Below are positions 9,009-16,944 of a stretch of DNA of 64,000 nt, in pieces (within the stretch, counting starts at the first letter, position 1; each line of letters starts with the position of its first letter). The stretch comes from Leptofilum sp965223285. GTDB taxonomy: Bacteria; Chloroflexota; Anaerolineae; Promineifilales; Promineifilaceae. The stretch lies in assembly GCF_965223285.1 (NCBI RefSeq), contig NZ_OZ244997.1, forward strand, positions 1,798,001 through 1,862,000, read 5' to 3'. The position numbers and the translations under genes were made by a program. The notes beneath the pieces are model-generated. The model made no database searches. It worked only from the letters and a program-made list of their open reading frames with translations, and had not been told where the DNA came from.

Positions 9009-9761
9009 ATGTCCGAAGGACAGCACAAACATCCATTGGAAGAATATTCTGAAAATGAACAAGTCGCTTATTTGAGTATTTTGTCTGCCATCTGTTATGC
9101 AGATAAAGAATTTGGAGATGAGGAAAAACATCAACTGGATAGCTTGTTGGCGCAACTTGAGATTTCGGATGTAGAGAAGGCTAAAATTTATTCTTCAGTA
9201 TTCAGCCTTCCACACAAAGATAAACTGGCGAATCTTGAAGCCATTCAAAATCTTGGTAATACAGAATTAAAGTACACCTTGATCTCAGACTTGTGTCTTT
9301 TTTCGTTAGTTGATGCGAAGTTCACCGATGAAGAATATCAATACATACTTGGTATTGGGGAAGTATTGGGGATTACCCAAGAGCAAATTGATGCCATTAA
9401 GTCTATCCAGGAGGAGCTTGAAAGAATCAAGGACATTCCTTCAAATTCTGAAAGATTTAAACAGGTCATAAAAAATGGTGCAGCAAACCTTGCCGGGGTC
9501 GGTGTTCCTATAGGAGCCATTGCAGCAAGTGGTAAGGTTTTTGGGCTTAGTGCCGCGGGGATTACCTCAGGTTTAGCCGCACTTGGCCTTGGCAGTGGCA
9601 TGTTGGCCGGGGCGGTCATTGTGGTTCCTGCAATCGCAGTCGGGACTGCTTATGGTGTTAAAAAACTCTTTGATGTCGTATGGAGAGATAAAGAGAATTC
9701 AGATGATGAGAAAACCTCACAAGAAAAAGGACAAAAATGGTCATGGACAAAAAAAGTGTAA
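9009..9761 (+). CDS. TerB-like domain protein with C-terminal glycine-rich membrane hairpin
   Basis: 250-aa protein. Residues 15-140 are an all-helical TerB/DUF533-like domain with acidic signature turns (ICYADKEFGDEEK and LVDAKFTDEEYQYI). Residues 155-222 form two long Gly/Ala-rich hydrophobic stretches, a membrane hairpin, followed by a charged tail. Codon use is more AT-rich than the flanks, and the ACGGCCGT palindrome is absent. It overlaps the next gene by 25 bases and heads a three-gene unit. TerB-like domains occur in stress and conflict systems; its role here is unknown. Confidence 0.6.
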   Translation: MSEGQHKHPLEEYSENEQVAYLSILSAICYADKEFGDEEKHQLDSLLAQLEISDVEKAKIYSSVFSLPHKDKLANLEAIQNLGNTELKYTLISDLCLFSLVDAKFTDEEYQYILGIGEVLGITQEQIDAIKSIQEELERIKDIPSNSERFKQVIKNGAANLAGVGVPIGAIAASGKVFGLSAAGITSGLAALGLGSGMLAGAVIVVPAIAVGTAYGVKKLFDVVWRDKENSDDEKTSQEKGQKWSWTKKV

Positions 9762-10096
9762 GCAGTGAATTACACCCTATATCGGCTAAACTCGAGATTG
9801 TACAAGGAGTCGTTCAAAATCTACCCGAAATCGTTGAGGCTATCAAAGAAATCTACACCCTCAACAAGAAAGAACAATTGTTTGGTAAAGTTCTGCAATC
9901 CCGGCTCGATGAATTGAATATTAACAAAGAGAATTTCAAAGTATTGGTTGAGAGCTTAACCGAATTATCCAAATCAGAAAACAGTGATGCTGAGACCAAA
10001 GCGATGTATCGAGATATGATAAAAACATTCTTTGAAACCTTCACTACCAATCTTCGTAGTTCACAGGACGTTTCCAATTATCTGAAAGAATTTTAG
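9743..10096 (+). CDS. Hypothetical helical protein of the TerB-like module
   Basis: 117 aa, mainly amphipathic helix, no membrane segment and no motif I recognise. Features include IVQGVVQNLPEIVEAIKEIY and a C-terminal FFETFTTNLRSSQ. Two ATGs (9737, 9743) lie inside the end of the upstream gene, implying translational coupling; the second is listed, since neither has a clear ribosome site. AT-rich like its neighbours. Confidence 0.55.
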   Translation: MDKKSVSSELHPISAKLEIVQGVVQNLPEIVEAIKEIYTLNKKEQLFGKVLQSRLDELNINKENFKVLVESLTELSKSENSDAETKAMYRDMIKTFFETFTTNLRSSQDVSNYLKEF

Positions 10097-10099
10097 CAA

Positions 10100-10357
10100 A
10101 TGTATGGGATAAATTTGATAGCAGTTGCCAAAATATTGGGGGCGACTGCGGCTAGTAACATCTTATTTAGCACGAATGGGGCAATTCGTTCGCTTCATCA
10201 GGAAATTGTAAGGTATTCTGCGCAACAAAATATTGCAATGGTTAAAGTATTGATGCGAAACCTTGCCCAACAAAATGAGCGGGCGTATGGGGATATTGTT
10301 AAAATACTTAGGGAACATTTCACCGAAGAAGAATTACAAGAAATTCTACCTCAATGA
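10100..10357 (+). CDS. Small hypothetical protein of the TerB-like module
   Basis: 85 aa, starting 3 bases after the previous stop. The N-terminal hydrophobic stretch (residues 4-25, INLIAVAKILGATAASNILF) could be a membrane helix; the remainder is a charged helix ending in EEELQEILPQ. No known family recognised. The tight spacing makes it part of the same transcript as the TerB-like gene. Confidence 0.5.
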   Translation: MYGINLIAVAKILGATAASNILFSTNGAIRSLHQEIVRYSAQQNIAMVKVLMRNLAQQNERAYGDIVKILREHFTEEELQEILPQ

Positions 10358-10381
10358 GTGAAAACCGATGCAAACCCAAGA

Positions 10382-10467
10382 GGTCAGTCTATTTTGGGAA
10401 CGGCCGTTTCCCCACCCTCACATTCCCCCCACCAACTTTGCGCGAAACGGCCGTTCCCACTCACAAA
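10382..10467. repeat. Left direct repeat flanking higBA
   Basis: About 86 bp starting GGTCAGTCT, containing two ACGGCCGT palindromes about 48 bp apart separated by C-rich sequence (ACATTCCCC, then ACTTTGCG), and ending CTCACAAA. A copy of about three-quarters identity in the same orientation lies at 11134-11220. Confidence 0.75.
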
Positions 10468-10472
10468 ACATG

Positions 10473-10501
10473 TTTACACGGTATCCGTGAAAGTGTATAA
10501 T
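10473..10501 (+). promoter_or_regulatory. higBA promoter with embedded operator
   Basis: TTTACA, 17-bp spacer, TATAAT. The spacer and -35 edge contain the perfect palindrome CACGG-TAT-CCGTG (10477-10489), well placed for autorepression by HigA. The -10 ends only 7 bases before the toxin ATG, so the transcript may be leaderless. Confidence 0.75.
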
Positions 10502-10508
10502 CAGCTCT

Positions 10509-10799
10509 ATGATTATTTCTTTTGGCGATGACGCAACCGAAGATTTGTATCATGGTCGCCACACCAAACGAGTTCGTAAACTGCCACAGGATATTTTGCA
10601 TCGCGCATTAGTCCGATTGGATGTCCTCAATACAGCTCATAGTTTGATAGACCTCAGGTCTCCACCAGGTAATCGGCTTGAAGCACTCGTTGGTAACTGG
10701 GCAGGTTTTCACAGTATTCGCATCAATCAACAGTGGCGGATCATTTTTCGGTGGGAAGATGGAAACGCCTACGACGTACAGATAGTTGATTATCATTAA
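10509..10799 (+). CDS. higB: HigB-family (RelE-like) mRNA-interferase toxin
   Basis: 96-aa toxin of a type II toxin-antitoxin pair. The HigB pattern is present: an N-terminal F-x-D-x-A-T-E-D-L-Y-H-G stretch, LDVLNTAHSLIDLRSPPGNRLEAL, and the C-terminal SIRINQQWRIIFRW strand. It cleaves ribosome-bound mRNA in the family. Toxin precedes antitoxin, the order typical of higBA. There is no ribosome-binding site and probably no leader. Confidence 0.92.
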   Translation: MIISFGDDATEDLYHGRHTKRVRKLPQDILHRALVRLDVLNTAHSLIDLRSPPGNRLEALVGNWAGFHSIRINQQWRIIFRWEDGNAYDVQIVDYH

Positions 10800-10813
10800 A
10801 GGACAGCCACAAA

Positions 10814-11101
10814 ATGATTCCTGAAAATCGCATTCCTACACATCCCGGTGTCGTCTTAGAAGAAGAGTTCTTAGTGCCTCTGGGGCTTACACAAGTTTCT
10901 CTAGCCAAACATCTGGGGATTCCAACGCAACGAATCAACGAGCTAGTTCGTGGAAAGCGCGGCGTAACGCCCGAAACTGCATGGCTACTAGCTGGTGCCT
11001 TTGGCACGACCCCTCAATTCTGGCTCAATCTTCAGGCAAATTACGATTTGGCTTCAAACCGACCCAATCGCACAATTCAGCCGCTCGTTCATGCTGCCTA
11101 A
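10814..11101 (+). CDS. higA: HigA-family antitoxin (XRE HTH)
   Basis: 95 aa, 14 bases after higB. Family signature HPGVVLEEEFL, then a helix-turn-helix (LTQVSLAKHLGIPTQRINELVRGKRGVTPETAWLLAGAFGTTPQFWLNLQ). It neutralises HigB and represses the operon by binding the palindrome in the promoter. AAAGGAC gives a good ribosome site. Confidence 0.93.
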   Translation: MIPENRIPTHPGVVLEEEFLVPLGLTQVSLAKHLGIPTQRINELVRGKRGVTPETAWLLAGAFGTTPQFWLNLQANYDLASNRPNRTIQPLVHAA

Positions 11102-11133
11102 TAATAAGGCCGATTGAAGTAGATAAGGAAAGC

Positions 11134-11220
11134 GGATCAGTCTGTTCTTGGCAACGGCCGTTCCCACACTCCACATTCCCCTTCCACACACTTTGCGGAA
11201 ACGGCCGTTCTCCTCACAAA
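11134..11220. repeat. Right direct repeat flanking higBA
   Basis: Starts GGATCAGTCT and has the same order of palindrome, ACATTCCCC, ACTTTGCGG, palindrome and CTCACAAA as the left copy. It lies between higA and the SRPBCC gene. Confidence 0.75.
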
Positions 11221-11238
11221 CCCCAAACAGGAGCATGC

Positions 11239-11682
11239 ATGGCTTTCCAAGACAATCCGCACGTCATCCGCTGGCGGCTAAATTTGAGATCGCCCATTGA
11301 AAAAGTGTACCGAGCGTTAGCCACCGATGCGGGTCGCGCAGCTTTTTGGGCAGAAACGGCCGTTGCCGCCAACGGCATCATCCATTTTGAATTCCCAAAC
11401 GGATATACATGGGATGGCAAGATATTAAAAGCACAACCCCCGCACACTTTCGCCGTACAGTACATTGACCAATCAATTGCCACCTTCATCCTAAAAGCCG
11501 ATGGTCACGGTGGCACCAATTTAACGTTAACCGATGAAGGTGTGGCCAAACAACATCGCAACGAAGTCATTGCGGGGTGGGTTTTCGTGCTGCTGGCTCT
11601 GAAAGCGGCCGTTGACTTTGGCGTCGATTTGCGTAATCACAATCCGGATCACACGTGGGAAATTGGTTTTGTGGAAAATTAA
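11239..11682 (+). CDS. SRPBCC (AHSA1/START-like) domain protein
   Basis: 147-aa single-domain helix-grip protein: N-terminal LNLRSPIEKVYRALATDAGRAAFW, central strands, and the C-terminal long helix GWVFVLLALKAAVDFGVDLR. These proteins bind hydrophobic ligands in a deep cavity; the ligand is unknown. The start at 11239 is chosen because of GGAG just upstream; the same frame runs back to 10981 but overlaps higA. Confidence 0.8.
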   Translation: MAFQDNPHVIRWRLNLRSPIEKVYRALATDAGRAAFWAETAVAANGIIHFEFPNGYTWDGKILKAQPPHTFAVQYIDQSIATFILKADGHGGTNLTLTDEGVAKQHRNEVIAGWVFVLLALKAAVDFGVDLRNHNPDHTWEIGFVEN

Positions 11683-11776
11683 TCATTCCTTACAAGAATA
11701 CGGGTAATTGAACGGCGTGGCTGGAAGGCTCAAAGAGAATGTGTTCCGCTAGGCATAGGTTTTTGAGGAGGTTAAA

Positions 11777-12247
11777 ATGGTCAAATTAGTCGCAATGTCT
11801 GAGGATGAGTATCAACATTTTATTGCTTGGGCAATAGAAGATTATGCCCGTGAGCAGGTAAAGGCTGGTGCCTGGCCAGAGGAAAATGCCCCGGCGTTAG
11901 CCAAACATGCTTTTGAATCGCGCTTGCCGGAGGGTTTGTCTACCCCTAACCAATTTCTGTACATGATTGAACGGGAAGCCGATGGCGTAAAAGTTGGCCA
12001 GCTATGGTGGGGAATTCAAGAGCAAGGGGAAAATCAGTTTGCCACGCTGAACGATTTCCACGTCTTTCCAGAATTTCGCCGCCAGGGGCTCGGCGTCCAG
12101 GCCATGGACGCCATGGAAGCGATGATGCGCCAGAATGGATTGGACACTGTCTATCTGCATGTTTTTGGCCATAATGAGCCAGCCAGGGCACTATACCGCA
12201 AATTGGGCTACGTAGAGCGGAACATCACCATGATGAAGGGACTTTAG
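11777..12247 (+). CDS. GNAT-family N-acetyltransferase
   Basis: 156 aa. Acetyl-CoA binding motif A is clear (VFPEFRRQGLGVQAMDAME) and motif B follows (NEPARALYRKLGYVERNITM). Transfers an acetyl group to an unknown amine. Ribosome site GAGGAGG lies 6 bases upstream of the ATG. Confidence 0.9.
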   Translation: MVKLVAMSEDEYQHFIAWAIEDYAREQVKAGAWPEENAPALAKHAFESRLPEGLSTPNQFLYMIEREADGVKVGQLWWGIQEQGENQFATLNDFHVFPEFRRQGLGVQAMDAMEAMMRQNGLDTVYLHVFGHNEPARALYRKLGYVERNITMMKGL

Positions 12248-12332
12248 TGACCGTCGGCAAATAAATTAGCGGAATCGCGCGGACGGCAAAAAGTCTTGGT
12301 AATTCAAGGCCATTCTGCAACCGTAAACACCA

Positions 12333-12400
12333 CCCTAACAAAGGCTTAAAGCTGACGCGCAGGGGAAACGAGCGCGTAGCTTAAGCAACTGAACGCCGGA
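12333..12400. repeat. Structured repeat resembling an integron attC site (left copy)
   Basis: Begins CCTAACAAAGGCTTA and folds as GCTTAAAGCT-ACGCGC against GCGCGT-AGCTTAAGC. A similar start and fold recur at 14111. Both have decayed right ends compared with the attC consensus, so the call is tentative. Confidence 0.35.
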
Positions 12401-12462
12401 CTACTCATGTACTTTTGTAGATTGCACACTCAAAAGCAGATTTCAATAATTCCAATAGTCCC

Positions 12463-12795
12463 TTAAGAGTGCTGTCTCAGGCCAACAACATTGCCATCTG
12501 TGTTTTTCACCTGCGCTATTAACAGGCCATACCCAACATCTTTGATGTTCTGTACGATTTCAGCACCTACGTCAACCATTTCTTTGATACTGACTTGAAT
12601 GTCTGTGACATCCACATAGCCAATAGGCCCAAGTCTCGAATTTGGGTCTAATCCAACCTCCAATTCGCCAACTTTATAGCCCACATAGTACGCGCTGTCA
12701 GTATATGGTTCAGTTCCTAAAAACTTATTGTAAAACGTCTTTGCTTTCTCCACATCAGCTACGGGATAGACAATCAAAGTAATACTTTTTTCCAT
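12463..12795 (-). CDS. VOC-family (glyoxalase-fold) protein
   Basis: 110 aa. Vicinal-oxygen-chelate fold with SITLIVYPVADVEKAKTFYNKFLG at the N-terminus and VVGLRQHS at the C-terminus. Such small single-domain proteins may be dioxygenase-like enzymes or binding proteins. Met at 12795 is preferred to 12816 because AAAGGAAA precedes it. Divergent from the MarR gene, 98 bp away, so a likely target of that regulator. Confidence 0.82.
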   Translation of the reverse strand: MEKSITLIVYPVADVEKAKTFYNKFLGTEPYTDSAYYVGYKVGELEVGLDPNSRLGPIGYVDVTDIQVSIKEMVDVGAEIVQNIKDVGYGLLIAQVKNTDGNVVGLRQHS

Positions 12796-12807
12796 TATAA
12801 TTTTCCT

Positions 12808-12836
12808 TTGACACAACTGTCGTATTAGTTTATAAT
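12808..12836 (+). promoter_or_regulatory. Consensus sigma70 promoter for the MarR gene
   Basis: TTGACA, 17 bp, TATAAT: perfect consensus boxes with optimal spacing. The inverted repeat CTTG-AAAAT-CAAG just downstream (about 12862) is a candidate MarR operator. Confidence 0.8.
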
Positions 12837-12893
12837 CAACTTATCTTGATATTAAAGTTACTTGAAAATCAAGGTAAAGTCAAGAGGCTTGAT

Positions 12894-13361
12894 GTGGAAT
12901 TAAAGAGAGATATTGAGAAACAGGTATTTGCAGCTGCCCGAAATAACAACATTAGCTCAATACAGTTTCGCAATGTTGTAGCCAGAAAGTTGGGGCTAAA
13001 TATCACAGATTCGGAGTGTCTCAGCTTCCTTGCAATCAAAGGTAGAGCAACTCCGAAAGAACTCGCGCATTATACTGGCCTGACAACTGGTTCAACGACT
13101 GCAATGCTTGATCGATTGGAAAAATCTCAATTCATCAAGCGTAAACCTAATCCAGAAGATAGGCGTAGCGTATTAATTGAGATTAGTGAGAAATGGGCAA
13201 AAACAGCAGCACCTCTAGTAAAGGGGATTCAGCAATCACAGGCTGAACTCATAGCGAGTTACACAGACGAAGAGCTTAAAATTATAGCTGATTTTTTGAC
13301 ACGCTTTACGAACAACGTGATAGAACAAACAAAGAGGGTAGAAAGCAGCCCTCCCTCCTAG
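12894..13361 (+). CDS. MarR-family transcriptional regulator
   Basis: 155 aa from a GTG preceded by AGAGG. The frame can extend to a TTG at 12846, but that sits only about 10 bp after the promoter -10 box. Winged helix: GRATPKELAHYTGLTTGSTTAMLDRLEKSQFIKRKPNPEDRRS, with the conserved D-x-R wing. It likely represses itself and the divergent VOC gene in response to a small molecule. AT-rich, free of the ACGGCCGT palindrome, so probably acquired. Confidence 0.88.
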   Translation: MELKRDIEKQVFAAARNNNISSIQFRNVVARKLGLNITDSECLSFLAIKGRATPKELAHYTGLTTGSTTAMLDRLEKSQFIKRKPNPEDRRSVLIEISEKWAKTAAPLVKGIQQSQAELIASYTDEELKIIADFLTRFTNNVIEQTKRVESSPPS

Positions 13362-13406
13362 GGATAAATATTGCTTAACCCGATATATAACAAAGAGGAA
13401 CAAATT

Positions 13407-14018
13407 ATGGCAAAAAAATCATCGAAAGGCGGCGGAAAGCCAATCCCCAAAGTGGAGGTCAATTTAGTCATCTCACCACCAGAGATTGAGAATCTGCTCG
13501 CCACATTACAAGAACGCTTTGAGCAAAATATGGATCGTCACGAAGGGTTGGAATGGAACAAAATTGCGGCAAAACTGGAAGGAAACCCTGAAAAATTGAC
13601 GTCACTTAATGCAATGGAGGCGACTGGTGGAGAGCCAGACGTAGTTGGATATGATGCGGAATCATCCGAATATATTTTTATGGATTGTTCGGCTGAGTCC
13701 CCCCAGCGCAGAAGCATCTGTTACGACGAAGCTGCCCTAGCCGAACGACACAAAAAAGGTGTTTTTCCTGGCGGGAGTGCGGTTGGTCTTGCTGCCAGGA
13801 TGGGGATTGAATTATTGAATGAGGAGCAGTACCGTCAACTGCAAACGTTGGGCGAATTTGACACTAAAACCTCCAGTTGGCTGCAAACCCCTACTAATAT
13901 TAGAAAACTTGGAGGTGCAATCTTTGCTGATCGTCGTTTTGGACATGTCTTTGTATACCATAACGGTGCGCCATCTTTTTATGGCGGCAGGGGATTTCGC
14001 GGCTTGTTAAGAGTTTAA
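13407..14018 (+). CDS. DUF4256-family protein
   Basis: 203 aa. Recognised by its family-typical body: LLATLQERFEQNMDRHEGLEW, EATGGEPDVVGYD, FMDCSAESPQRRSICYD, and the C-terminal GHVFVYHNGAPSFYGGRGFRG. Function unknown. ATG at 13407 chosen for AAGAGG upstream; an earlier TTG exists at 13371. Same direction as MarR, 45 bp downstream. Confidence 0.85.
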   Translation: MAKKSSKGGGKPIPKVEVNLVISPPEIENLLATLQERFEQNMDRHEGLEWNKIAAKLEGNPEKLTSLNAMEATGGEPDVVGYDAESSEYIFMDCSAESPQRRSICYDEAALAERHKKGVFPGGSAVGLAARMGIELLNEEQYRQLQTLGEFDTKTSSWLQTPTNIRKLGGAIFADRRFGHVFVYHNGAPSFYGGRGFRGLLRV

Positions 14019-14110
14019 GATCCGCTGTATTAGACTTCTGTCAATGGATGAGATTAAAAACAAAACAATTGACGATAAAGATGTAGATGCGATGGTGAGC
14101 ACAGTTTAGC

Positions 14111-14165
14111 CGCCTAACAAGGCTTACAGCAGACGCGAAGCGCGGCTGAAGCAGGCGCTAAACGA
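14111..14165. repeat. Structured repeat resembling an integron attC site (right copy)
   Basis: GCCTAAC fits the attC RYYYAAC box, followed by GGCTTACAGC and its partner GCTGAAGC around a CGCGAAGCGCG core, ending GGCGCTAAAC, where GTTRRRY would be expected. Overlaps the 3' end of the RlmI-like gene by a few bases. Confidence 0.4.
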
Positions 14166-15405
14166 CATAAGAAAAGAGGCATTTGAGGTAGGCACCTTCT
14201 GGAAAGCCAATTAGATGATCTAAAGTGTGACCCGTGCGCTCGATTTCTTGCAACGGCCGTCCCACCCCAACGGCCGTCTTATGCACCAAATCAAAAAATT
14301 GGTTTGCCTTGACACGGCTAGAACAGGAAGCCATCACCAGAATGCCACCGGGTTGCAGTAGTTTGAGGCCAAGGCGGACGAGACGGCCGTACGCCGTTAA
14401 GGCCCGTTCCACCTCATCCTGCCGCTTGGCAAATGCTGGCGGATCAATAATCACCATCTCAAAACGACGGCCGTTGCCAATAAGCTGCTTCATCGACTGA
14501 AATGCGTCCCCCACCAGCAGTTCATGCTCGGCAGCGGCCACCGCCTCGTTGGCCTGATTCAGCTTAAAGTTGCGCATGGCATTGGCCAAAGCGGGCTGGC
14601 TAATGTCTAAACTCACCACCTCTTTGGCACCGCCTCGCGCCGCATAGAGCGAAAATCCGCCTGTGTAAGCAAACACATTTAGCACGCGCTTTCCCGCAGC
14701 CAGCTTCTCCACCCGCGCCCGATTGTCACGTTGATCTAAAAAGAAGCCAGTTTTCTGCCCGTGCACCACATCTGCCTCAAAATAGATGCCATTTTCTAAA
14801 AAACGCACCCCCGTGTTGCGCACAGGCCGCCCCCAAATCTGGCCATCAACCAAGCCGTACAAAGCGTCCGTTTGGCGTTGCACAAAGCGGCTCAACCGCA
14901 GCACCATCCGCTTGGGCTGGATAAGTTTGTTAACCGCTGCCATCACATCTCGCAAATGCGGCACCCAGGCGGTGGTGTACAGCTTAAGCACCAGGGTTTC
15001 TCCGTAGCGGTCGATGACCAGCCCCGGCAGACCGTCGTTTTCGCCATGCACCACCCGGTACCCGGTGGTGTTGGTTTGCAAGAGTGGCAGCCGTTGTTCA
15101 ACGGCCGTTTCCACCTGATACAAAAACCAATCCGCATCAATCTGGGTCGGCTTGCCCCGCGCCAAAATCCGCACCCGAATGGGTGAGGCAGGGGCATACA
15201 GCCCAATCGCCAAAAACCGCTTCTTGCGATCAAAAATAACGGCCAAATCACCGGGACGGCCGTCGTGGCTCTGCTGCCGAATCGCTTTGTCAAACAACCA
15301 GGGATGCCCTTTGCGAATCCGCCGTTCTGCCGCCGGGCTTACCCGCACAGCAATCCGCTTTTCCGATGGCCGGGGTAAATGGGCCAGTTCTCTTTCTAAA
15401 TTCAT
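14158..15405 (-). CDS. rlmI: RlmI-like 23S rRNA (cytosine) methyltransferase
   Basis: 415 aa, PUA domain (about 17-90, RVSPAAERRIRKGHPWLF) followed by an EEHEP/RRM-like linker and a class I SAM methyltransferase domain with LNVFAYTGGFSLYAARGGAKEVVSLDIS, DPPAFAKRQDEV and the MASCSS motif bearing a candidate catalytic cysteine. The family makes m5C in 23S rRNA. Exact target position is inferred from family only. Full length. Confidence 0.85.
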   Translation of the reverse strand: MNLERELAHLPRPSEKRIAVRVSPAAERRIRKGHPWLFDKAIRQQSHDGRPGDLAVIFDRKKRFLAIGLYAPASPIRVRILARGKPTQIDADWFLYQVETAVEQRLPLLQTNTTGYRVVHGENDGLPGLVIDRYGETLVLKLYTTAWVPHLRDVMAAVNKLIQPKRMVLRLSRFVQRQTDALYGLVDGQIWGRPVRNTGVRFLENGIYFEADVVHGQKTGFFLDQRDNRARVEKLAAGKRVLNVFAYTGGFSLYAARGGAKEVVSLDISQPALANAMRNFKLNQANEAVAAAEHELLVGDAFQSMKQLIGNGRRFEMVIIDPPAFAKRQDEVERALTAYGRLVRLGLKLLQPGGILVMASCSSRVKANQFFDLVHKTAVGVGRPLQEIERTGHTLDHLIGFPEGAYLKCLFSYVV

Positions 15406-15573
15406 TGCTGATTAAACCGCAGGTTTCACAGGCTTGTGGTGAGCAAAGCCGAACCATTAACGCAGATTTTCTTTGTAGCTCTGCGCCTCTGCATTGTTTT
15501 TTCGTAGCCATACGCATTCTAGCGTAAAATGTGGGTCAATGCCGAAAACAAACAGAGTTTACCGAGAAATTTC

Positions 15574-16476
15574 ATGATCGAACAAGTTACCGTCATCATC
15601 CCCGCCACCTCTGCCAATCTTGGCCCCGGTTTCGACTGCCTGGGATTGGCCTTAGCCTTGCACAACCGGGTTACATTTACAACCGTCGCCACTCCCGGCC
15701 TCACCATCGAAGCCACCGGTCTGGATGCCGAAAAAGTGCCAACCGACGAAACCAACCTGGTGTTCCAAATGGCTAACTGCCTGTTTGAACGGTTCGGCAA
15801 ACGGCCGTCTGGCTTACACATTCAGCAAGAAAACAATATTCCTGTTGGCAGCGGTTTGGGCAGCAGCTCAACGGCCGTACTCGCCGGGCTGCTAGGGGCC
15901 AACGCCCTGCTGGGCACGCCGCTCACCCAGGCAGAACTACTCACCCTGGCCACGGCCGAAGAAGGCCACCCAGACAACGTCGCCCCCGCCCTGCTTGGCG
16001 GCCTCGTTTTGGGCGTCATGCACGGTGATCAGGTGCATATCGAGCCACTACCCATTGCCGCCCAGCAGGTAGCAATCGTGATGCCTGACTTCCACCTGCT
16101 CACCAAAGATGCCCGTGCGGCTCTGCCCGAAAAAATCGGCCGTCAGGACGCCATTTTCAACGCCAGCCGCCTGCCCTTGCTAATCCGCGCCCTGGAAACG
16201 GCCGATTACCCCACGCTCACCCTGGCCATGCAAGATAAGCTGCATCAGCCATACCGTCTGCCGCTCATCCCGGGCATGGCCGACGCCTTTACCGCTGCTG
16301 CTGCTGCCGGAGCGTCCGGCGTAGCACTCAGTGGTGCGGGTCCCAGTCTTATTGCCTTTGCCCGCGATGATCATGAAGAAATTGTGGCCGCAGTAACGGC
16401 CGTTTTCCAACAAAATGGTCTCGCCAGCCGAAGCTGGATTTTGCCCATCGACACCACAGGAACCCAACTACATTAA
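15574..16476 (+). CDS. thrB: Homoserine kinase
   Basis: 300-aa GHMP kinase that phosphorylates L-homoserine in threonine synthesis. The N-terminus VIIPATSANLGPGFDCLGLAL and the ATP loop PVGSGLGSSSTAVLAGL are diagnostic, as is the C-terminal GVALSGAGPSLIAF. ATG at 15574 is chosen since the conserved domain begins there; an in-frame ATG at 15529 would add 15 atypical residues. Threonine feeds isoleucine, though this genome region also encodes the citramalate route. Confidence 0.93.
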   Translation: MIEQVTVIIPATSANLGPGFDCLGLALALHNRVTFTTVATPGLTIEATGLDAEKVPTDETNLVFQMANCLFERFGKRPSGLHIQQENNIPVGSGLGSSSTAVLAGLLGANALLGTPLTQAELLTLATAEEGHPDNVAPALLGGLVLGVMHGDQVHIEPLPIAAQQVAIVMPDFHLLTKDARAALPEKIGRQDAIFNASRLPLLIRALETADYPTLTLAMQDKLHQPYRLPLIPGMADAFTAAAAAGASGVALSGAGPSLIAFARDDHEEIVAAVTAVFQQNGLASRSWILPIDTTGTQLH

Positions 16477-16944
16477 ACTCGCCAGCCAGCACACTATTTG
16501 ATAAACTAAATAGTTGTTGACATAGCAACCAATTCACACAAAATCTGAAGAGATTTCAAAACTGTTCAACGCAATTCGTTAGTAATGCAAGATAAGCACT
16601 CGCTGGCTTATGCAAAAGCCAAATAGAATTTTGAATTAGATCGGAATCACGATTGGCCAAAACAACAGCTTGCCAAACTCAAAACCTTTTTGCCGATGAC
16701 AAAACTGAACCATCTCCCACACCTTTGGTTCGGTTTTTGTGGTAAGAATGGTTTGCCTATGTAGAAGCCAAAAAAGTATTTTGACATAAAGTGTTGGCGC
16801 AATTGGCTTCTATTTGAGCAAACCACAGAGAAAGCGCGCTTTGGTTTTCCAAGTATTTTCTGTGGTTTGCTAGGGATGGCAACGGCCGTTTTCCACCAGC
16901 CTGTCACGCAACTGAAACAACCAAGGCTTACCAAGGAGATATGA
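16477..16944. other. 468-bp gap between thrB and the pyruvate dehydrogenase genes
   Basis: No credible gene. Contains one copy of the CCACAGAG inverted repeat (16818-16870), one ACGGCCGT palindrome (about 16882) and a lone TTGACA (about 16514) without a convincing -10. The promoter for the dehydrogenase operon must lie here but I cannot place it. Confidence 0.6.
16818..16870. repeat. Dispersed inverted repeat, CCACAGAG family
   Basis: Perfect 12-bp ends GCAAACCACAGA and TCTGTGGTTTGC around a 29-bp centre with AAAGCGCGCTTT. Confidence 0.8.

Noticed and set aside
10981..11238. N-terminal extension of the SRPBCC protein
   Set aside because: It would overlap higA and cross the direct repeat; the ATG at 11239 has a ribosome site and begins the domain.
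14044..14109. 21-codon ORF after the DUF4256 gene
   Set aside because: No ribosome site and too short to judge; may be a remnant of a lost cassette gene.
16514..16550. Promoter for the pyruvate dehydrogenase operon at a lone TTGACA
   Set aside because: No -10 box at proper spacing, and it lies over 400 bp from the first gene.
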